A DNA stretch of 64,000 bases from Lentzea fradiae (lineage in GTDB: Bacteria; Actinomycetota; Actinomycetes; Mycobacteriales; Pseudonocardiaceae), in the NCBI RefSeq assembly GCF_900100955.1, contig NZ_FNCC01000007.1, positions 310,001 to 374,000 on the forward strand. Reading direction: 5' to 3'. The translations under genes and the position numbers were made by a program. Under the pieces are notes generated by a model. It was not told the origin of the DNA, did no database searches, and was given only the letters and a program-made list of their open reading frames with translations. Shown piece after piece: positions 16,418 to 25,497 of this stretch; the stretch's first letter is position 1, and each line of letters starts with the position of its first letter.

Positions 16418-18574
16418 CTACGCCTTCTCCAGGAACTCCGCCCGTTCCTCCGTCAGCAACGTCGCCACCATCCCCGCCAGACCGGGATGCCGCTCCAGGT
16501 CCGGGTCGGCGTCCACGAACCCCTGGGCGGCCACCCGTGCGTCGGCGATGATGTCCTCGTCGCGCAGCAGCGAGAGCATCTTGAGCGCCGAGCGGCGGCC
16601 CGACTGCGCGGCGCCGAGGATGTCGCCCTCCCGGCGCAGCTCCAGGTCGAGCTGGGCCAGCTCGAACCCGTCGAGCGTCGACTCGACGGCCCGCAGCCGT
16701 TCCATCGTCGCCGTCATCTCCGGCATCTCGGTGACCAGCAGGCACAGGCCCGGCGCGCTGCCGCGACCGACCCGGCCGCGCAGCTGGTGGAGCTGCGAGA
16801 CGCCGAAGCGGTCGGCGTCCATGATCGCCATGACCGTCGCGTTGGGGACGTTGACGCCCACCTCGATGACGGTGGTGGCGACGAGGACCTGCACCTCGTT
16901 GGCGGCGAAGGCGCGCATGACCGCGTCCTTCTCGTCGGGTGGCATGCGGCCGTGCAGGATCTCGACGCGCAGCCCCTTCAACGGGCCCCGGGCCAGCATG
17001 GTCGCCACGTCGATCACGGACAGGGCCGGGCGCTTGTCCTCGTCGTCGGACTTCGCGGGCTCCTCGTCGCCGATCCGCGGGCACACGAAGTACGCCTGGT
17101 GCCCCGCGGCGACCTCCTCACGCACCCTGGCGAACGCGCGGTCGAGCCACGCGGGCTTCTCGCGCACCGGCACGACCGACGTCTTGATCGGCGACCGGCC
17201 ACCCGGCAGCTCGCGCAGCGCCGAGACCTCCAGGTCCCCGTAGACGGTCATGGCGACCGTGCGCGGGATCGGCGTGGCCGTCATGACCAGCACGTGCGGG
17301 TTCTCCCGCTCACCGCGCGCACTCAGCGCCGCTCGCTGCTCGACGCCGAAGCGGTGCTGCTCGTCGACGACCACCAGACCGAGCGAGTGGAACTCGACCT
17401 TCTCCTGGATGATCGCGTGCGTGCCGACGACGATGCCCGCCTCGCCGGTCACGATGTCCAGCAACGCCTGCCGCCGCTGCGCCGTGTTCATCGAACCCGT
17501 CAGCAGCGTCACGCGCGTCGCGTTCTCCGCACCGCCCAGCTGACCCGCCTGGGCGAGGTCGCCGAGCATCTCCGTGAGGGAACGGGCGTGTTGTGCGGCA
17601 AGGACTTCGGTGGGGGCGAGCATCGCCGACTGACGGCCCGCGTCGACGGCCTGCAACATGGCCCGCAACGCGACCATCGTCTTGCCGGAGCCGACCTCGC
17701 CCTGCAGCAGGCGGTTCATCGGCACGGTCGACTCCAGGTCGGTGGCGATCTGCTCGCCCACCTCCACCTGACCGGCCGTGAGCGTGAACGGCAGCCGCGC
17801 GTCGAACGCGTCGAGGATGCCGCCGGACTTGCGGGCGCACGAGGGCGCGGGGCGGGCGGTGGACGCCTTGCGGCGCTGGGCGAGGGTGAGCTGGACGGCG
17901 AGCGCCTCGTCCCACTTCAGCCGTTGCTGCGCCACGGTGATCTCCGCCCAGCTGTCCGGCCGGTGGATCGAGCGCAGCGCCTGTTCCAGGCCGACGAGGC
18001 CGTGCTCCTCGCGGAACGCGGCGGGCAGCGGGTCCTCCGGCACGCCGTCCCAGATCTCCAGCAGCTGCTTGACGCAGTTGGCGATGTTCCACGTGTTGAT
18101 GTGCTGCGAGGCCGGGTAGACCGGCAGGAACGCCTGAAGGAACGACGAGCCGTCGCGCTCGTCGGTGAGCACCTCGAACGCCGGGTGGACCAGCTGCAGG
18201 TTCTGCCGGTAGCGGCCGACCTTGCCGGCGAACAGGGCGCGCGTGCCCGGCAGGAGCTGCTGCTCGGCGACGAACGCCGGTTTGCCGAAGAACACCAGGT
18301 GCAGCTCCGAGGTGCCGTCGGTGATCACGGCCTCGGTCATCTGGCCGCGGCGCGCCTTCATCTGGCGCTTCTGGCACTTGCGGACCTCGGCCTGCACCGT
18401 GACGTGCTCGTCGATCTCGAGCGACCTGATGTCCGTCAGCTTCCCGCGCTCGTCGTAACGGCGCGGGTAGTGGCGCAGCAGGTCACCGACCGTCGTGAGG
18501 CCGAGGCCGGTCTCCAGTGCGTCGGCGGTCTTCTTGCCGAGCAGCGGCTGCAGCTTGTCGTCGAAGGAGATCAT
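16418..18574 (-). CDS. recG: ATP-dependent DNA helicase RecG
   Basis: Branched-DNA helicase for replication fork regression and recombination. 718 residues. The N-terminal wedge/OB domain (about 1-230) includes VGDLLRHYPRRYDERG. The helicase core has Walker A GEVGSGKT, DEQH in VVVDEQHRFGV, motif III MTATPIPRT, and the C-terminal IEVGVNVPNATVM and QLHQLRGRVGRG motifs. About 14 bp downstream of the DAK2 gene, with which it is probably cotranscribed. Confidence 0.97.
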   Translation of the reverse strand: MISFDDKLQPLLGKKTADALETGLGLTTVGDLLRHYPRRYDERGKLTDIRSLEIDEHVTVQAEVRKCQKRQMKARRGQMTEAVITDGTSELHLVFFGKPAFVAEQQLLPGTRALFAGKVGRYRQNLQLVHPAFEVLTDERDGSSFLQAFLPVYPASQHINTWNIANCVKQLLEIWDGVPEDPLPAAFREEHGLVGLEQALRSIHRPDSWAEITVAQQRLKWDEALAVQLTLAQRRKASTARPAPSCARKSGGILDAFDARLPFTLTAGQVEVGEQIATDLESTVPMNRLLQGEVGSGKTMVALRAMLQAVDAGRQSAMLAPTEVLAAQHARSLTEMLGDLAQAGQLGGAENATRVTLLTGSMNTAQRRQALLDIVTGEAGIVVGTHAIIQEKVEFHSLGLVVVDEQHRFGVEQRAALSARGERENPHVLVMTATPIPRTVAMTVYGDLEVSALRELPGGRSPIKTSVVPVREKPAWLDRAFARVREEVAAGHQAYFVCPRIGDEEPAKSDDEDKRPALSVIDVATMLARGPLKGLRVEILHGRMPPDEKDAVMRAFAANEVQVLVATTVIEVGVNVPNATVMAIMDADRFGVSQLHQLRGRVGRGSAPGLCLLVTEMPEMTATMERLRAVESTLDGFELAQLDLELRREGDILGAAQSGRRSALKMLSLLRDEDIIADARVAAQGFVDADPDLERHPGLAGMVATLLTEERAEFLEKA

Positions 18575-18588
18575 CGCGTCCCATTCAA

Positions 18589-20202
18589 CTACTCGACACC
18601 GACAAAGATGAGCGCGTCCGGCTGCCCGCCCGGATACGCGGTCACCTCGACCTCCGGATGGGTGACCCGGACGTGGTCCTCCACCGCGTCCACCAGGCCG
18701 TCCGGACTGCCGGCGCCCAGGAGCAGGGTCACCAGCTCACCGCCGCCCGCCAGCATGCGGTCGACCAGCCGGCACGCCAGCGCCGTCACCGAGTCCGCGG
18801 ACGCGGGACCGGGCTCGATCAGCACGACCTCGCCGTCCAGCATCCCCAGCAGGTCCCCCGGCTGGCAGCGGCCCACCCACGTCATCGCCTCGGCGGCCGC
18901 GAGCGAGACCTCGCCGCGGCGGGTGGCCGCGGCGGCCTCGGCCATCGCGACGACGTCGTCGCCGGCACGGCGAGAGGCGTCGTGCACCGCCAACGCGGCG
19001 AGAGCCTGCACGGGTGACAACGTCGGCACCACCACCACGTCCTGCCCTGCGGCCTGTGCGTAGGCCACGGCTTCCTCCAGCACCTCACGGATGTCCGGAT
19101 CGCCGGGCAGCACGGCGACGTGACGCGCGCGCGTCGACACGATGGCGGCCACCAGGTCCGTGGGCGTGGCCGAAGAAGAAGCGAGGTCGAACACCGTGGC
19201 GCCTTCCGCGCGGAACAGGTCCACGGCGCCGCTGACGACCACCACGATCGCCCTGTCACGCACGAACCGGGACGCCTGCGCCGCGATCTGGTCCGCGAAC
19301 CGCGCCACCGTGATGCGGTGCGGACGTCCGGCGCGCACACCTGCCTCTATGGCCGCGCCGATGTCGTTGCAGTGCACGTGCACCGTCCACAACGACGCGC
19401 CGTCACCCACGACGGACACGCAGTCGCCCAGCAGGTGCAACGACGCGCGCAGCTCGCCGACGGCCTCATCCGAGGTCTCGTCGAGCAGGTACATCACCTC
19501 GTACTCGAACTCCGCGGAGCCGCCCTCGCGCTCGGTCGTGAGCGACTCGGGCGTGCGCGGCAGGGGCAGCGGCGCGTCCACCCGCGTCTCCACGGCCTGA
19601 CCGGTGATCACCGCGGCCAGTGTGTCCAACAACACAACCAGCCCGCGTCCGCCCGCGTCCACGACACCGGCCTTGGCCAGGACCGCGAGCTGGCGAGGCG
19701 TGTCCGCCAGCGCCGTGGCGCCCGCGCGCGAGGCCGCCACGACCACCGCGTCGAGCTCGTCGGACGTGCAGTCGCGGGCCGCCTCCGCCGCCGCGTGCAG
19801 CACCGACAGCACCGTGCCCGGCACCGGCTTCGACACGGCGGCCGTGGCCAGCTCGTCGGCCCGGTGCAGCCCCTTGCGCAGCGCGGAGCCGGTGACCAGC
19901 GAGACCTCCTGCACGGTCTCCGCGAGTCCCCTGAGCACCTGCGACAGGATCACGCCCGAGTTGCCGCGGGCCCCGGCCAGCGCGCCGCGGGCCATCGCCG
20001 ACAGCGCGTCGCCGACCGACGACATGGGCGAGCGCAGCAACGCGTCGAGGGCGGACTGCATGGTGTGCAGGAGGTTGGTGCCCGTGTCACCATCGGGCAC
20101 CGGGAAGACGTTGATCTGGTCGATCGACTCACGGTGGGCGTCCAGCGACCGCACGCAGGCGTCCGCCCACCTGCGGACCGCGACCGCATCCATGACCTGC
20201 AT
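18589..20202 (-). CDS. DAK2/FakA-like (YloV) protein
   Basis: 537-residue protein with an N-terminal DAK2 domain (INVFPVPDGDTGTNLLHTM, RGALAGARGNSGVILSQVLRG), the phosphate/ADP-binding region of dihydroxyacetone kinase-type enzymes. A DegV-associated C-terminal half ends TAYPGGQPDALIFVGVE. Homologues include FakA, the ATP-binding subunit of fatty-acid kinase, but no FakB/DegV partner gene is adjacent, so the substrate is uncertain. ATG at 20202 or 20193. A GATACT hexamer just upstream is compatible with a near-leaderless mRNA. Always next to recG and rpmB in related genomes. Confidence 0.85.
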   Translation of the reverse strand: MQVMDAVAVRRWADACVRSLDAHRESIDQINVFPVPDGDTGTNLLHTMQSALDALLRSPMSSVGDALSAMARGALAGARGNSGVILSQVLRGLAETVQEVSLVTGSALRKGLHRADELATAAVSKPVPGTVLSVLHAAAEAARDCTSDELDAVVVAASRAGATALADTPRQLAVLAKAGVVDAGGRGLVVLLDTLAAVITGQAVETRVDAPLPLPRTPESLTTEREGGSAEFEYEVMYLLDETSDEAVGELRASLHLLGDCVSVVGDGASLWTVHVHCNDIGAAIEAGVRAGRPHRITVARFADQIAAQASRFVRDRAIVVVVSGAVDLFRAEGATVFDLASSSATPTDLVAAIVSTRARHVAVLPGDPDIREVLEEAVAYAQAAGQDVVVVPTLSPVQALAALAVHDASRRAGDDVVAMAEAAAATRRGEVSLAAAEAMTWVGRCQPGDLLGMLDGEVVLIEPGPASADSVTALACRLVDRMLAGGGELVTLLLGAGSPDGLVDAVEDHVRVTHPEVEVTAYPGGQPDALIFVGVE

Positions 20203-20350
20203 GGCGGCGAGAGTATCCACCCGGTTTGGTCGCTGGTGAGGCCACCGGCTACCCTGACTGGGTTGCCGTGCCCGGTTGAGGCTTGTGCACGCTTGCGCGC
20301 CCACCGGGACGCGAGACTTAACGCTTGAGGAACCTGAAGGAGTGGCTGAC

Positions 20351-20542
20351 GTGGCTGCCGTGTGCGACGTCTGTGGCAAGGGGCCGGGCTTCGGCCATTC
20401 GGTTTCACACTCCCAGCGGAAGACGAACCGCCGCTGGAACCCGAACATCCAGTCCGTGCGCGCCAAGGTCGCGAGCTCTCAGCGCCAGCGCATGAACGTG
20501 TGCACCTCGTGCCTGAAGGCCGGCAAGGTCGTGCGCGGCTGA
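20351..20542 (+). CDS. rpmB: 50S ribosomal protein L28, zinc-binding form
   Basis: 63-residue L28: [40 protein letters not shown]. Cys pairs CDVC and CTSC near both ends mark the zinc-binding C+ paralogue. The GGAG SD (20339-20342) overlaps an in-frame GTG at 20342 but sits 8 nt before GTG 20351, which therefore is the start. Genomes of this group often carry a second, Cys-less rpmB elsewhere under zinc control. Confidence 0.95.
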   Translation: MAAVCDVCGKGPGFGHSVSHSQRKTNRRWNPNIQSVRAKVASSQRQRMNVCTSCLKAGKVVRG

Positions 20543-20564
20543 CAACGCCACAGTTCGTTCAGTT

Positions 20565-20598
20565 CGAGAAGGGCCCGGCTCCGGCCGGGCCCTTCTCG
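20565..20598 (+). terminator. rpmB terminator
   Basis: 14-bp perfect stem CGAGAAGGGCCCGG with a 6-nt loop, 23 nt after the rpmB stop. Confidence 0.85.
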
Positions 20599-20628
20599 CA
20601 TGCCCGGACCTTCCACGACGGCCCGTCC

Positions 20629-20689
20629 GATACGCACGCGGGGCCCTTTCGTACTGTCTGACAGTACGAAAGGGCCCCGCGTGCGTATC
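20629..20689. repeat. Dispersed palindrome, copy 1 (30-bp arms)
   Basis: Perfect inverted repeat with 30-bp arms and a 1-nt centre (20659), between the convergent rpmB and ung genes. The core GGGGCCCTTTCGTACTGTC and its complement recur at 24343-24395 and 53079-53129. The right arm runs directly into a 19-bp tandem array. Located downstream of ung, so it may act as a terminator. Confidence 0.9.
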
Positions 20690-20746
20690 AGGGCCCCGCG
20701 TGCGTATCAGGGCCCCGCGTGCGTATCAGGGCCCCGCGTGCGTATC
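20671..20746. repeat. 4 x 19-bp tandem array from a palindrome arm
   Basis: Four exact copies of AGGGCCCCGCGTGCGTATC at 20671-20689, 20690-20708, 20709-20727 and 20728-20746. The first is the outer right arm of palindrome copy 1. The array ends 4 bp before the ung stop codon. It has no spacers, so it is not CRISPR. Confidence 0.95.
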
Positions 20747-20750
20747 GGAG

Positions 20751-21425
20751 TTAGGGGAGCTTCCAGTCGACGGGCTCCGCGCCCTGCTTCTCCAGCAGCT
20801 CGTTGGCGCGGCTGAACGGCCGCGAGCCGAAGAACCCGGAGTGCGCCGACAGCGGCGACGGGTGCGCGGACTCGATGGCGGGCAGCGGTTGCAGCAGCGG
20901 ACGCAGGTTGCGCGCGTTGCGGCCCCACAGGATCGAGACGAGCGGTGCGTCGCGGGCGGCGAGCGCCTTGATGGCCTGCTCGGTCACGGCCTCCCAGCCC
21001 TTGCCCTGGTGGGAGTTCGCCTTGCCGGGCTGGACGGTGAGCGCCCTGTTGAGCAGCAGCACACCCTGCTCGGCCCACGGGGTGAGGTCGCCGGTGGACG
21101 GCATCGGGTGCCCGAGGTCCTCGACGTACTCCTTGTAGATGTTGACGAGCGACTTGGGGATGGGCCGCACGTCGGGGGCCACCGAGAAGGACAGGCCGAC
21201 CGCGTGCCCCGGCGTGGGGTACGGGTCCTGGCCGACGATCAGCACCTTCACCTGGTGGAACGGCTGCTGGAACGCGCGCAGCACGTTCTCACCCGCGGGC
21301 AGGTAGGTGCGACCGGCGGCGACCTCCGCGCGCAGGAACTCACCCATGGCGGCGATCTGGTCGGCAACGGGGGCGAGAGCTTCAGCCCAGCCGGCTTCGA
21401 CAACTTCGTTGAGGGGACGAGCCAC
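20751..21425 (-). CDS. ung: Uracil-DNA glycosylase, family 1
   Basis: Removes uracil from DNA. 224 residues from GTG 21425 ([16 protein letters not shown]). Water-activating loop [20 protein letters not shown], the [19 protein letters not shown] region and the [18 protein letters not shown]eu/His loop are all intact. The open frame continues upstream over the next gene but lacks similarity there. Its 3' end lies against the 19-bp tandem array. Confidence 0.95.
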   Translation of the reverse strand: MARPLNEVVEAGWAEALAPVADQIAAMGEFLRAEVAAGRTYLPAGENVLRAFQQPFHQVKVLIVGQDPYPTPGHAVGLSFSVAPDVRPIPKSLVNIYKEYVEDLGHPMPSTGDLTPWAEQGVLLLNRALTVQPGKANSHQGKGWEAVTEQAIKALAARDAPLVSILWGRNARNLRPLLQPLPAIESAHPSPLSAHSGFFGSRPFSRANELLEKQGAEPVDWKLP

Positions 21426-21445
21426 GGCTGTGAACCCTATCTCAC

Positions 21446-21967
21446 TCAGTCGAGGCGCCTGAGCTTCTCCCGGTACAGCGCGATGTTCTGCACGTACTTC
21501 TCGACGATGAAGGCCCAAGCCTGTTCCGGCACAACGTATCCGGCACGCTCGCGGGCCGGGACGCCGAGCATCATCGTGCGCTCGCGGACGTGGCCGTCGA
21601 ACGAGACGACCGCTCCGGCGCCGACGATCGCGCCCTTCTCCACGATGGATCCGTTGAGCACCACCGAACCCGAGGCGATCAGGCACTCGTCGGCGATGGT
21701 GGCGCCTTCGATGTGGACGTTGTGCCCGATGACGCACGACGAGCCGATGTGCACCGGGTGGACCTCGGTGCAGTGGATCACCGTGCCGTCCTGGATCGAC
21801 GTGCGCTCGTCGATGACGATGCGGCCGTAGTCGCCGCGCAGCACGGCCTGCGGCCACACCGACGACTGCGCGCCGATCCGGACGTCGCCGATCACGGTCG
21901 CATCCGGGTGCACGTACGCGTCCGGGTGGATCTGCGGCGTGTACTCCCCCAACGCATAGATGGCCAT
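21446..21967 (-). CDS. Gamma-carbonic-anhydrase-like hexapeptide-repeat protein
   Basis: 173-residue left-handed beta-helix protein. Hexapeptide repeats run from [20 protein letters not shown] to [14 protein letters not shown]. Putative metal ligands: His in [13 protein letters not shown] and GHNVHIEG. Start [19 protein letters not shown]. The family (gamma-CA/PaaY/YrdA) includes true carbonic anhydrases and proteins of unknown activity. 20 bp upstream of ung in the same direction, probably one transcript. Confidence 0.88.
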   Translation of the reverse strand: MAIYALGEYTPQIHPDAYVHPDATVIGDVRIGAQSSVWPQAVLRGDYGRIVIDERTSIQDGTVIHCTEVHPVHIGSSCVIGHNVHIEGATIADECLIASGSVVLNGSIVEKGAIVGAGAVVSFDGHVRERTMMLGVPARERAGYVVPEQAWAFIVEKYVQNIALYREKLRRLD

Positions 21968-21977
21968 GCGCCCGAAC

Positions 21978-22433
21978 CTACAACGACTTCCCGAAGCAGC
22001 GGCTGTCCGGGTGGTCGCTGTAGACGCCGAAGTTCGCGATCCGCTCGTAGCCGCTGGAGGTGTAGAGGCTGATCGCCTCGGGCTGGCGGGTGCCGGTCTC
22101 CAGCACGATGCGCGCCAGGCCGGCCTCGCGCGCGGTCTGTTCGAGGTGGGCCAGCACGCGCCGGGAGAGGCCCTGCCCGCGCGCGGACTCGACGACGTAC
22201 ATCCGCTTGATCTCGGCGGCGCCCTCGACCTCGTCGTTGACCCGCCAGCCGCCGCACGCGACGGGCACGCCGCCGAGGTAGCCGATGACGAAGTAGCCGA
22301 GCGGCGGCGCGAACTGCTCCGGGTCGACCGGCGTGATGTCCTCGTCGCCGTAGCGCTCGACGTAGACCTGCTGGAGGTCGTCGATCATCTTCACCGAGTC
22401 TGGATGGTCATACGCGCGCGTGCATAGTTCCAC
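21978..22433 (-). CDS. GNAT-family N-acetyltransferase
   Basis: 151-residue acetyltransferase: strand ACGGWRVNDEVEGAAEIKRM, acetyl-CoA loop VVESARGQGLSRRVLAHLE, and SLYTSSGYERIANFG near the C-terminus. GTG start at 22433, 10 bp after the thiL stop and 10 bp before the carbonic-anhydrase-like gene, so part of the thiL operon by position. Substrate unknown. Confidence 0.88.
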   Translation of the reverse strand: MELCTRAYDHPDSVKMIDDLQQVYVERYGDEDITPVDPEQFAPPLGYFVIGYLGGVPVACGGWRVNDEVEGAAEIKRMYVVESARGQGLSRRVLAHLEQTAREAGLARIVLETGTRQPEAISLYTSSGYERIANFGVYSDHPDSRCFGKSL

Positions 22434-22443
22434 GCCCTTGAGT

Positions 22444-23412
22444 CTACGCCCGCCAGTGCTCCCAGCCAGGAGGTTTCTCGTACGCCCTGCCGTCCACCGT
22501 CACGCCCTCCCCCGCGCGGACGGTGCCGATGGTCGTCCAGTTCGGCGGGACGGCCTTGGGACCGGGGAACGTCGCCGCGAGCGCGTGGTCCTCGCCGCCG
22601 GTCAGCGCCCAGTGCCGGGCGTCGCCGCCGAGCGCGGACGCGACGTCGAGCAGGCGGGAGTGCAACGGCAGCAGGTCCGTGCGGACGTCGATCGCCACCC
22701 CGCTCGAGTCCGCGATGTGCGCGAGGTCCTGCAGCAGCCCGTCCGAGACGTCGATCATCGACGTGGCCCCCGCCTCCGCGGCCCTGGGGCCCTCCTCGTA
22801 CGGCGGCTCCGGCGAGCGCTGGGCGTTGACGATGCCGACCGGCGAGCGGAACCCGCGGCCGAGCACGGCCAGTCCCGCGGCGGCCCAGCCGAGCCGTCCG
22901 GTGACCGCCACGACGTCGCCGACGAGCGCCCCGGACCTCGTGACCGGCTCGAGCCCGTTCATGTCGCCGAGCGCGGTGATCGAGATCACCAGTGTGGCGG
23001 AGCTGACCATGTCGCCGCCGACGATGCCGGCGCCGGCGGTCGCCGCCTCGTCCCACAGGCCCGACATGATCCCCTCCACGACCGCCGCGGGGGTGTCCGG
23101 CGGGCAGGCGAAACCGACCAGCAGCGCGGACGGCAGTGCGCCCATCGCCACGACGTCCGCGAGGTTCACCGCGGCCGCTTTTCGGCCCACCTGTTCAGGT
23201 GTGGACCAGTCCAGTCTGAAGTGGACACCCTCGACCAGCAGGTCCTTGGAGGCGACGACCCGTCCGTCGGGGACGGCGACGACGGCCCCGTCGTCGCCGG
23301 GACCGAGAACGGTCGTCTCCGGCTGCGCGCGACCTGTGGTCACCCTGTGGATGAGGTTGAACTCACCCACGTCGGCGACCGTCTCCGCGTCGCGCGGCGG
23401 CTCCGGACGCAA
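22444..23412 (-). CDS. thiL: Thiamine-monophosphate kinase
   Basis: Last step of thiamine diphosphate synthesis: ThMP + ATP to ThDP. 322 residues of the PurM-like fold: GEFNLIHRV, the acidic metal-binding GPGDDGAVV, KDLLVEGVHFRLDW, AVNLADVVAMGA and MIDVSDGLLQDL. The start is read as TTG at 23412, with a GGGAGG SD five bases upstream. No ATG or GTG gives a plausible complete N-terminus. Divergent from the Lrp-like gene across ~100 bp. Confidence 0.9.
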   Translation of the reverse strand: MRPEPPRDAETVADVGEFNLIHRVTTGRAQPETTVLGPGDDGAVVAVPDGRVVASKDLLVEGVHFRLDWSTPEQVGRKAAAVNLADVVAMGALPSALLVGFACPPDTPAAVVEGIMSGLWDEAATAGAGIVGGDMVSSATLVISITALGDMNGLEPVTRSGALVGDVVAVTGRLGWAAAGLAVLGRGFRSPVGIVNAQRSPEPPYEEGPRAAEAGATSMIDVSDGLLQDLAHIADSSGVAIDVRTDLLPLHSRLLDVASALGGDARHWALTGGEDHALAATFPGPKAVPPNWTTIGTVRAGEGVTVDGRAYEKPPGWEHWRA

Positions 23413-23509
23413 AGTTGCCTCCCGATCTGAGCATTCGGAACCCCGACTGGGGTACGTTGCGTGACACGTTCCTACCCCGACCCAACCTGTCGCGACGAAG
23501 GGGCACGCC

Positions 23510-23743
23510 GTGGTGCATGCATACATCCTCATCCAGACCGAGGTCGGCAAGGCCGCCGCAGTCGCCTCCGAGATCTCCGGGATCACCGGGGTGGCGACCG
23601 CGGAGGACGTCACCGGTCCCTACGACGTGATCGTCCGCGCGGAGGCCGACACCGTCGACCAGCTGGGCCAGCTCGTCGTCGCGCGCATCCAGAACGTCGA
23701 AGGCATCACCCGGACCTTGACCTGCCCGGTGGTCCATCTTTAG
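23510..23743 (+). CDS. Stand-alone Lrp/AsnC ligand-binding (RAM) domain protein
   Basis: 77 residues containing only the RAM (ACT-like) effector-binding domain of Lrp/AsnC regulators (VHAYILIQTEVGKAA, VTGPYDVIVRAEADTVDQL, VEGITRTLTCPVVHL). No DNA-binding helix-turn-helix is encoded. Such single-domain proteins are common in actinobacteria and may bind amino acids or co-assemble with full-length Lrp proteins. GTG start, SD AAGGGG. Confidence 0.88.
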   Translation: MVHAYILIQTEVGKAAAVASEISGITGVATAEDVTGPYDVIVRAEADTVDQLGQLVVARIQNVEGITRTLTCPVVHL

Positions 23744-23766
23744 CTCGCCCGTGTTGTCATAACCGG

Positions 23767-24330
23767 GTGACTGCGCAGGAATCCACCTCGGCGCTGTCCC
23801 GGCCGCTGATCGCGGCGGTCGGGCTGGCAGTGCTGCTCGCCATCGGTGTCGCCGGGCTCGGTCTGTGGCTGGGCACCGGGAACCAGACCGAGGAGAACGT
23901 GCCTGGTCGCACGGGCCCTCTCGCGCTGGTCCCCGTCGACGCGCCGGGGGCGGGCTCACCGGAGTGCGCTTCTCTCGTCGAGAAGGTCCCGGTCGGGCTG
24001 CCGTCCGGGAAGGACATGCTGCCGCGCAGGGAGATCGCCACTCCCGCGCCCCCCGCCACGGTCGCGTGGGGTGACGCCAAACACGATCCGGTGGTCCTGC
24101 GGTGTGGTCTGCCGCGGCCGGCGGAACTCAGCGCAACCTCCCAGCTGCGGGTGATCTCCGACGTCCAGTGGCTGGAGCAGCCCGGCGCGGGCAGCTCGAC
24201 GTGGATGATCGTGGACCGCGGCGTGTACGTGGCGCTCACGGTGCCCGACGAGGCGGGCACCGGTCCGTTGCAGGACATCTCGACGACGGTGCGCGACCTG
24301 CTGCCGAAGCAGCAGGTGCAGACCTCCTGA
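23767..24330 (+). CDS. DUF3515 membrane-anchored protein
   Basis: 187-residue protein with one N-terminal transmembrane helix (about 15-38, LIAAVGLAVLLAIGVAGLGLWL) and an external domain with VAWGDAKHDPVVLRCGLPRP, typical of DUF3515. Positional homologue of M. tuberculosis Rv2980, between thiL and ddl. Function unknown. The GTG at 23767 lies only a few bases after a TCATAAC -10-like sequence, so the mRNA may be leaderless. Confidence 0.85.
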   Translation: MTAQESTSALSRPLIAAVGLAVLLAIGVAGLGLWLGTGNQTEENVPGRTGPLALVPVDAPGAGSPECASLVEKVPVGLPSGKDMLPRREIATPAPPATVAWGDAKHDPVVLRCGLPRPAELSATSQLRVISDVQWLEQPGAGSSTWMIVDRGVYVALTVPDEAGTGPLQDISTTVRDLLPKQQVQTS

Positions 24331-24342
24331 CCTCCCCCTGAC

Positions 24343-24395
24343 GTTACGCGGGGCCCTTTCGTACTGTCTGACAGTACGAAAGGGCCCCGCGTAAC
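24343..24395. repeat. Dispersed palindrome, copy 2 (26-bp arms)
   Basis: Perfect inverted repeat with 26-bp arms around one base, between convergent stop codons of the DUF3515 gene (24330) and ddl (24438). The core is identical to copy 1; only the outermost bases (GTTAC/GTAAC) differ. Probable bidirectional terminator. Confidence 0.9.
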
Positions 24396-24437
24396 AGCGT
24401 GGAGGCACGGCGGCGGGTGGGTGGGCCGGAGAGGCGG

Positions 24438-25487
24438 TCAGCGCAGGCCCGAGCCTCGCGCCACGGCCGTCTCGACCAGCGTGGTCAGCAGCGTCGCGAA
24501 GTCGATGCCCGTCGCCTCCCACGCCTTGGGGTACATGGAGATCGGCGTGAACCCGGGCATCGTGTTGAGCTCGTTGATGATCAGCTCGTTGTCCTCGGTG
24601 AGGAAGAAGTCCACCCTGGACAGGCCCTGGCAGTCGAGCGCCTTGAACGCCCTGACCGCGACCTCGCGCAGCTGCGCGGTGGTGGCGTCGTCGAGCTTGG
24701 CCGGGATGTCGGCCTCGTAGGAGTCGTCCAGGTACTTGGCGTTGAAGTCGTACCACTCGACGCCCTCGCCGACCGGGCGCAGCTCGGCGGGCAGCGACGC
24801 CTCGACGCGGCCGTCCGGGAACTCCAGGACGGCGAGCTCGATCTCGCGGACGTTCGGCACGGCGGCCTCGACGATGACCTTCGGGTCGTGCTGCCGGGCC
24901 TGGAAGATGGCCGCGTCCAGGTCGTCCCAGTCGCTCACCTTCGAGATGCCGACGGACGAGCCGGCGCGCGACGGCTTCACGAACACCGGCAGGCCGAGGT
25001 GCTCGCGCTCGTCGAGGGTCAGCGTGGTGGCGGCGCGGTCGAGCGAGACGTACCGGCCGACGTTCAGGCCCTCCGCCTCCAGCAGCTTCTTGGCGAAGAC
25101 CTTGTCCATGGCCGCGGCGCTCGCGAACACGCCGGGACCGACGTACGGGAGCCCGCCGAGCTCGAGCAGGCCCTGGATGGTGCCGTCCTCGCCCCAGGCC
25201 CCGTGCAGCAACGGGAAGACGACGTCGACGTCCTTCAGGGCCTGTCCGGGTTCGACGGCCACGACGGACGTGTCGCGCAGCGTGGGGAGGGTGCCGGGAG
25301 CCGCTTCGAGCACGCGCGGGTCCGTGCCGAGGGTCCACTGGCCCTGCGGGGTGATGCCGACGGGCACGATCTCGAACCGGTCCGGGTCCAGGTAGGGCAG
25401 GACGCTCTTGGCGGACTGGCAGGAGACCTCGTGCTCGGAGCTGCGGCCGCCGAACACCACGGCCACCCTCGTCTTGCGCTGCGTCAT
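24438..25487 (-). CDS. ddl: D-alanine--D-alanine ligase
   Basis: ATP-grasp ligase making the D-Ala-D-Ala terminus of peptidoglycan precursors. 349 residues: VAVVFGGRSSEHEVSCQSA, LLHGAWGEDGTIQGLLELGG, VKPSRAGSSVGISKV, EWYDFNAKYLDDSYEADIPA and the Mg-binding NELNTMPGFTPISMYPK. The EWYDFNAKY loop is of the D-Ala-D-Ala rather than D-Ala-D-Lac type. Eleven bases separate it from the upstream MocR gene. Confidence 0.96.
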   Translation of the reverse strand: MTQRKTRVAVVFGGRSSEHEVSCQSAKSVLPYLDPDRFEIVPVGITPQGQWTLGTDPRVLEAAPGTLPTLRDTSVVAVEPGQALKDVDVVFPLLHGAWGEDGTIQGLLELGGLPYVGPGVFASAAAMDKVFAKKLLEAEGLNVGRYVSLDRAATTLTLDEREHLGLPVFVKPSRAGSSVGISKVSDWDDLDAAIFQARQHDPKVIVEAAVPNVREIELAVLEFPDGRVEASLPAELRPVGEGVEWYDFNAKYLDDSYEADIPAKLDDATTAQLREVAVRAFKALDCQGLSRVDFFLTEDNELIINELNTMPGFTPISMYPKAWEATGIDFATLLTTLVETAVARGSGLR

Positions 25488-25497
25488 GCCGGGGACC

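Noticed and set aside
20342..20344. Alternative rpmB start GTG
   Set aside because: It overlaps the SD itself; GTG 20351 has correct spacing and the canonical L28 N-terminus.
20671..20746. CRISPR array
   Set aside because: Units are directly adjacent with no spacers and no cas genes are present.
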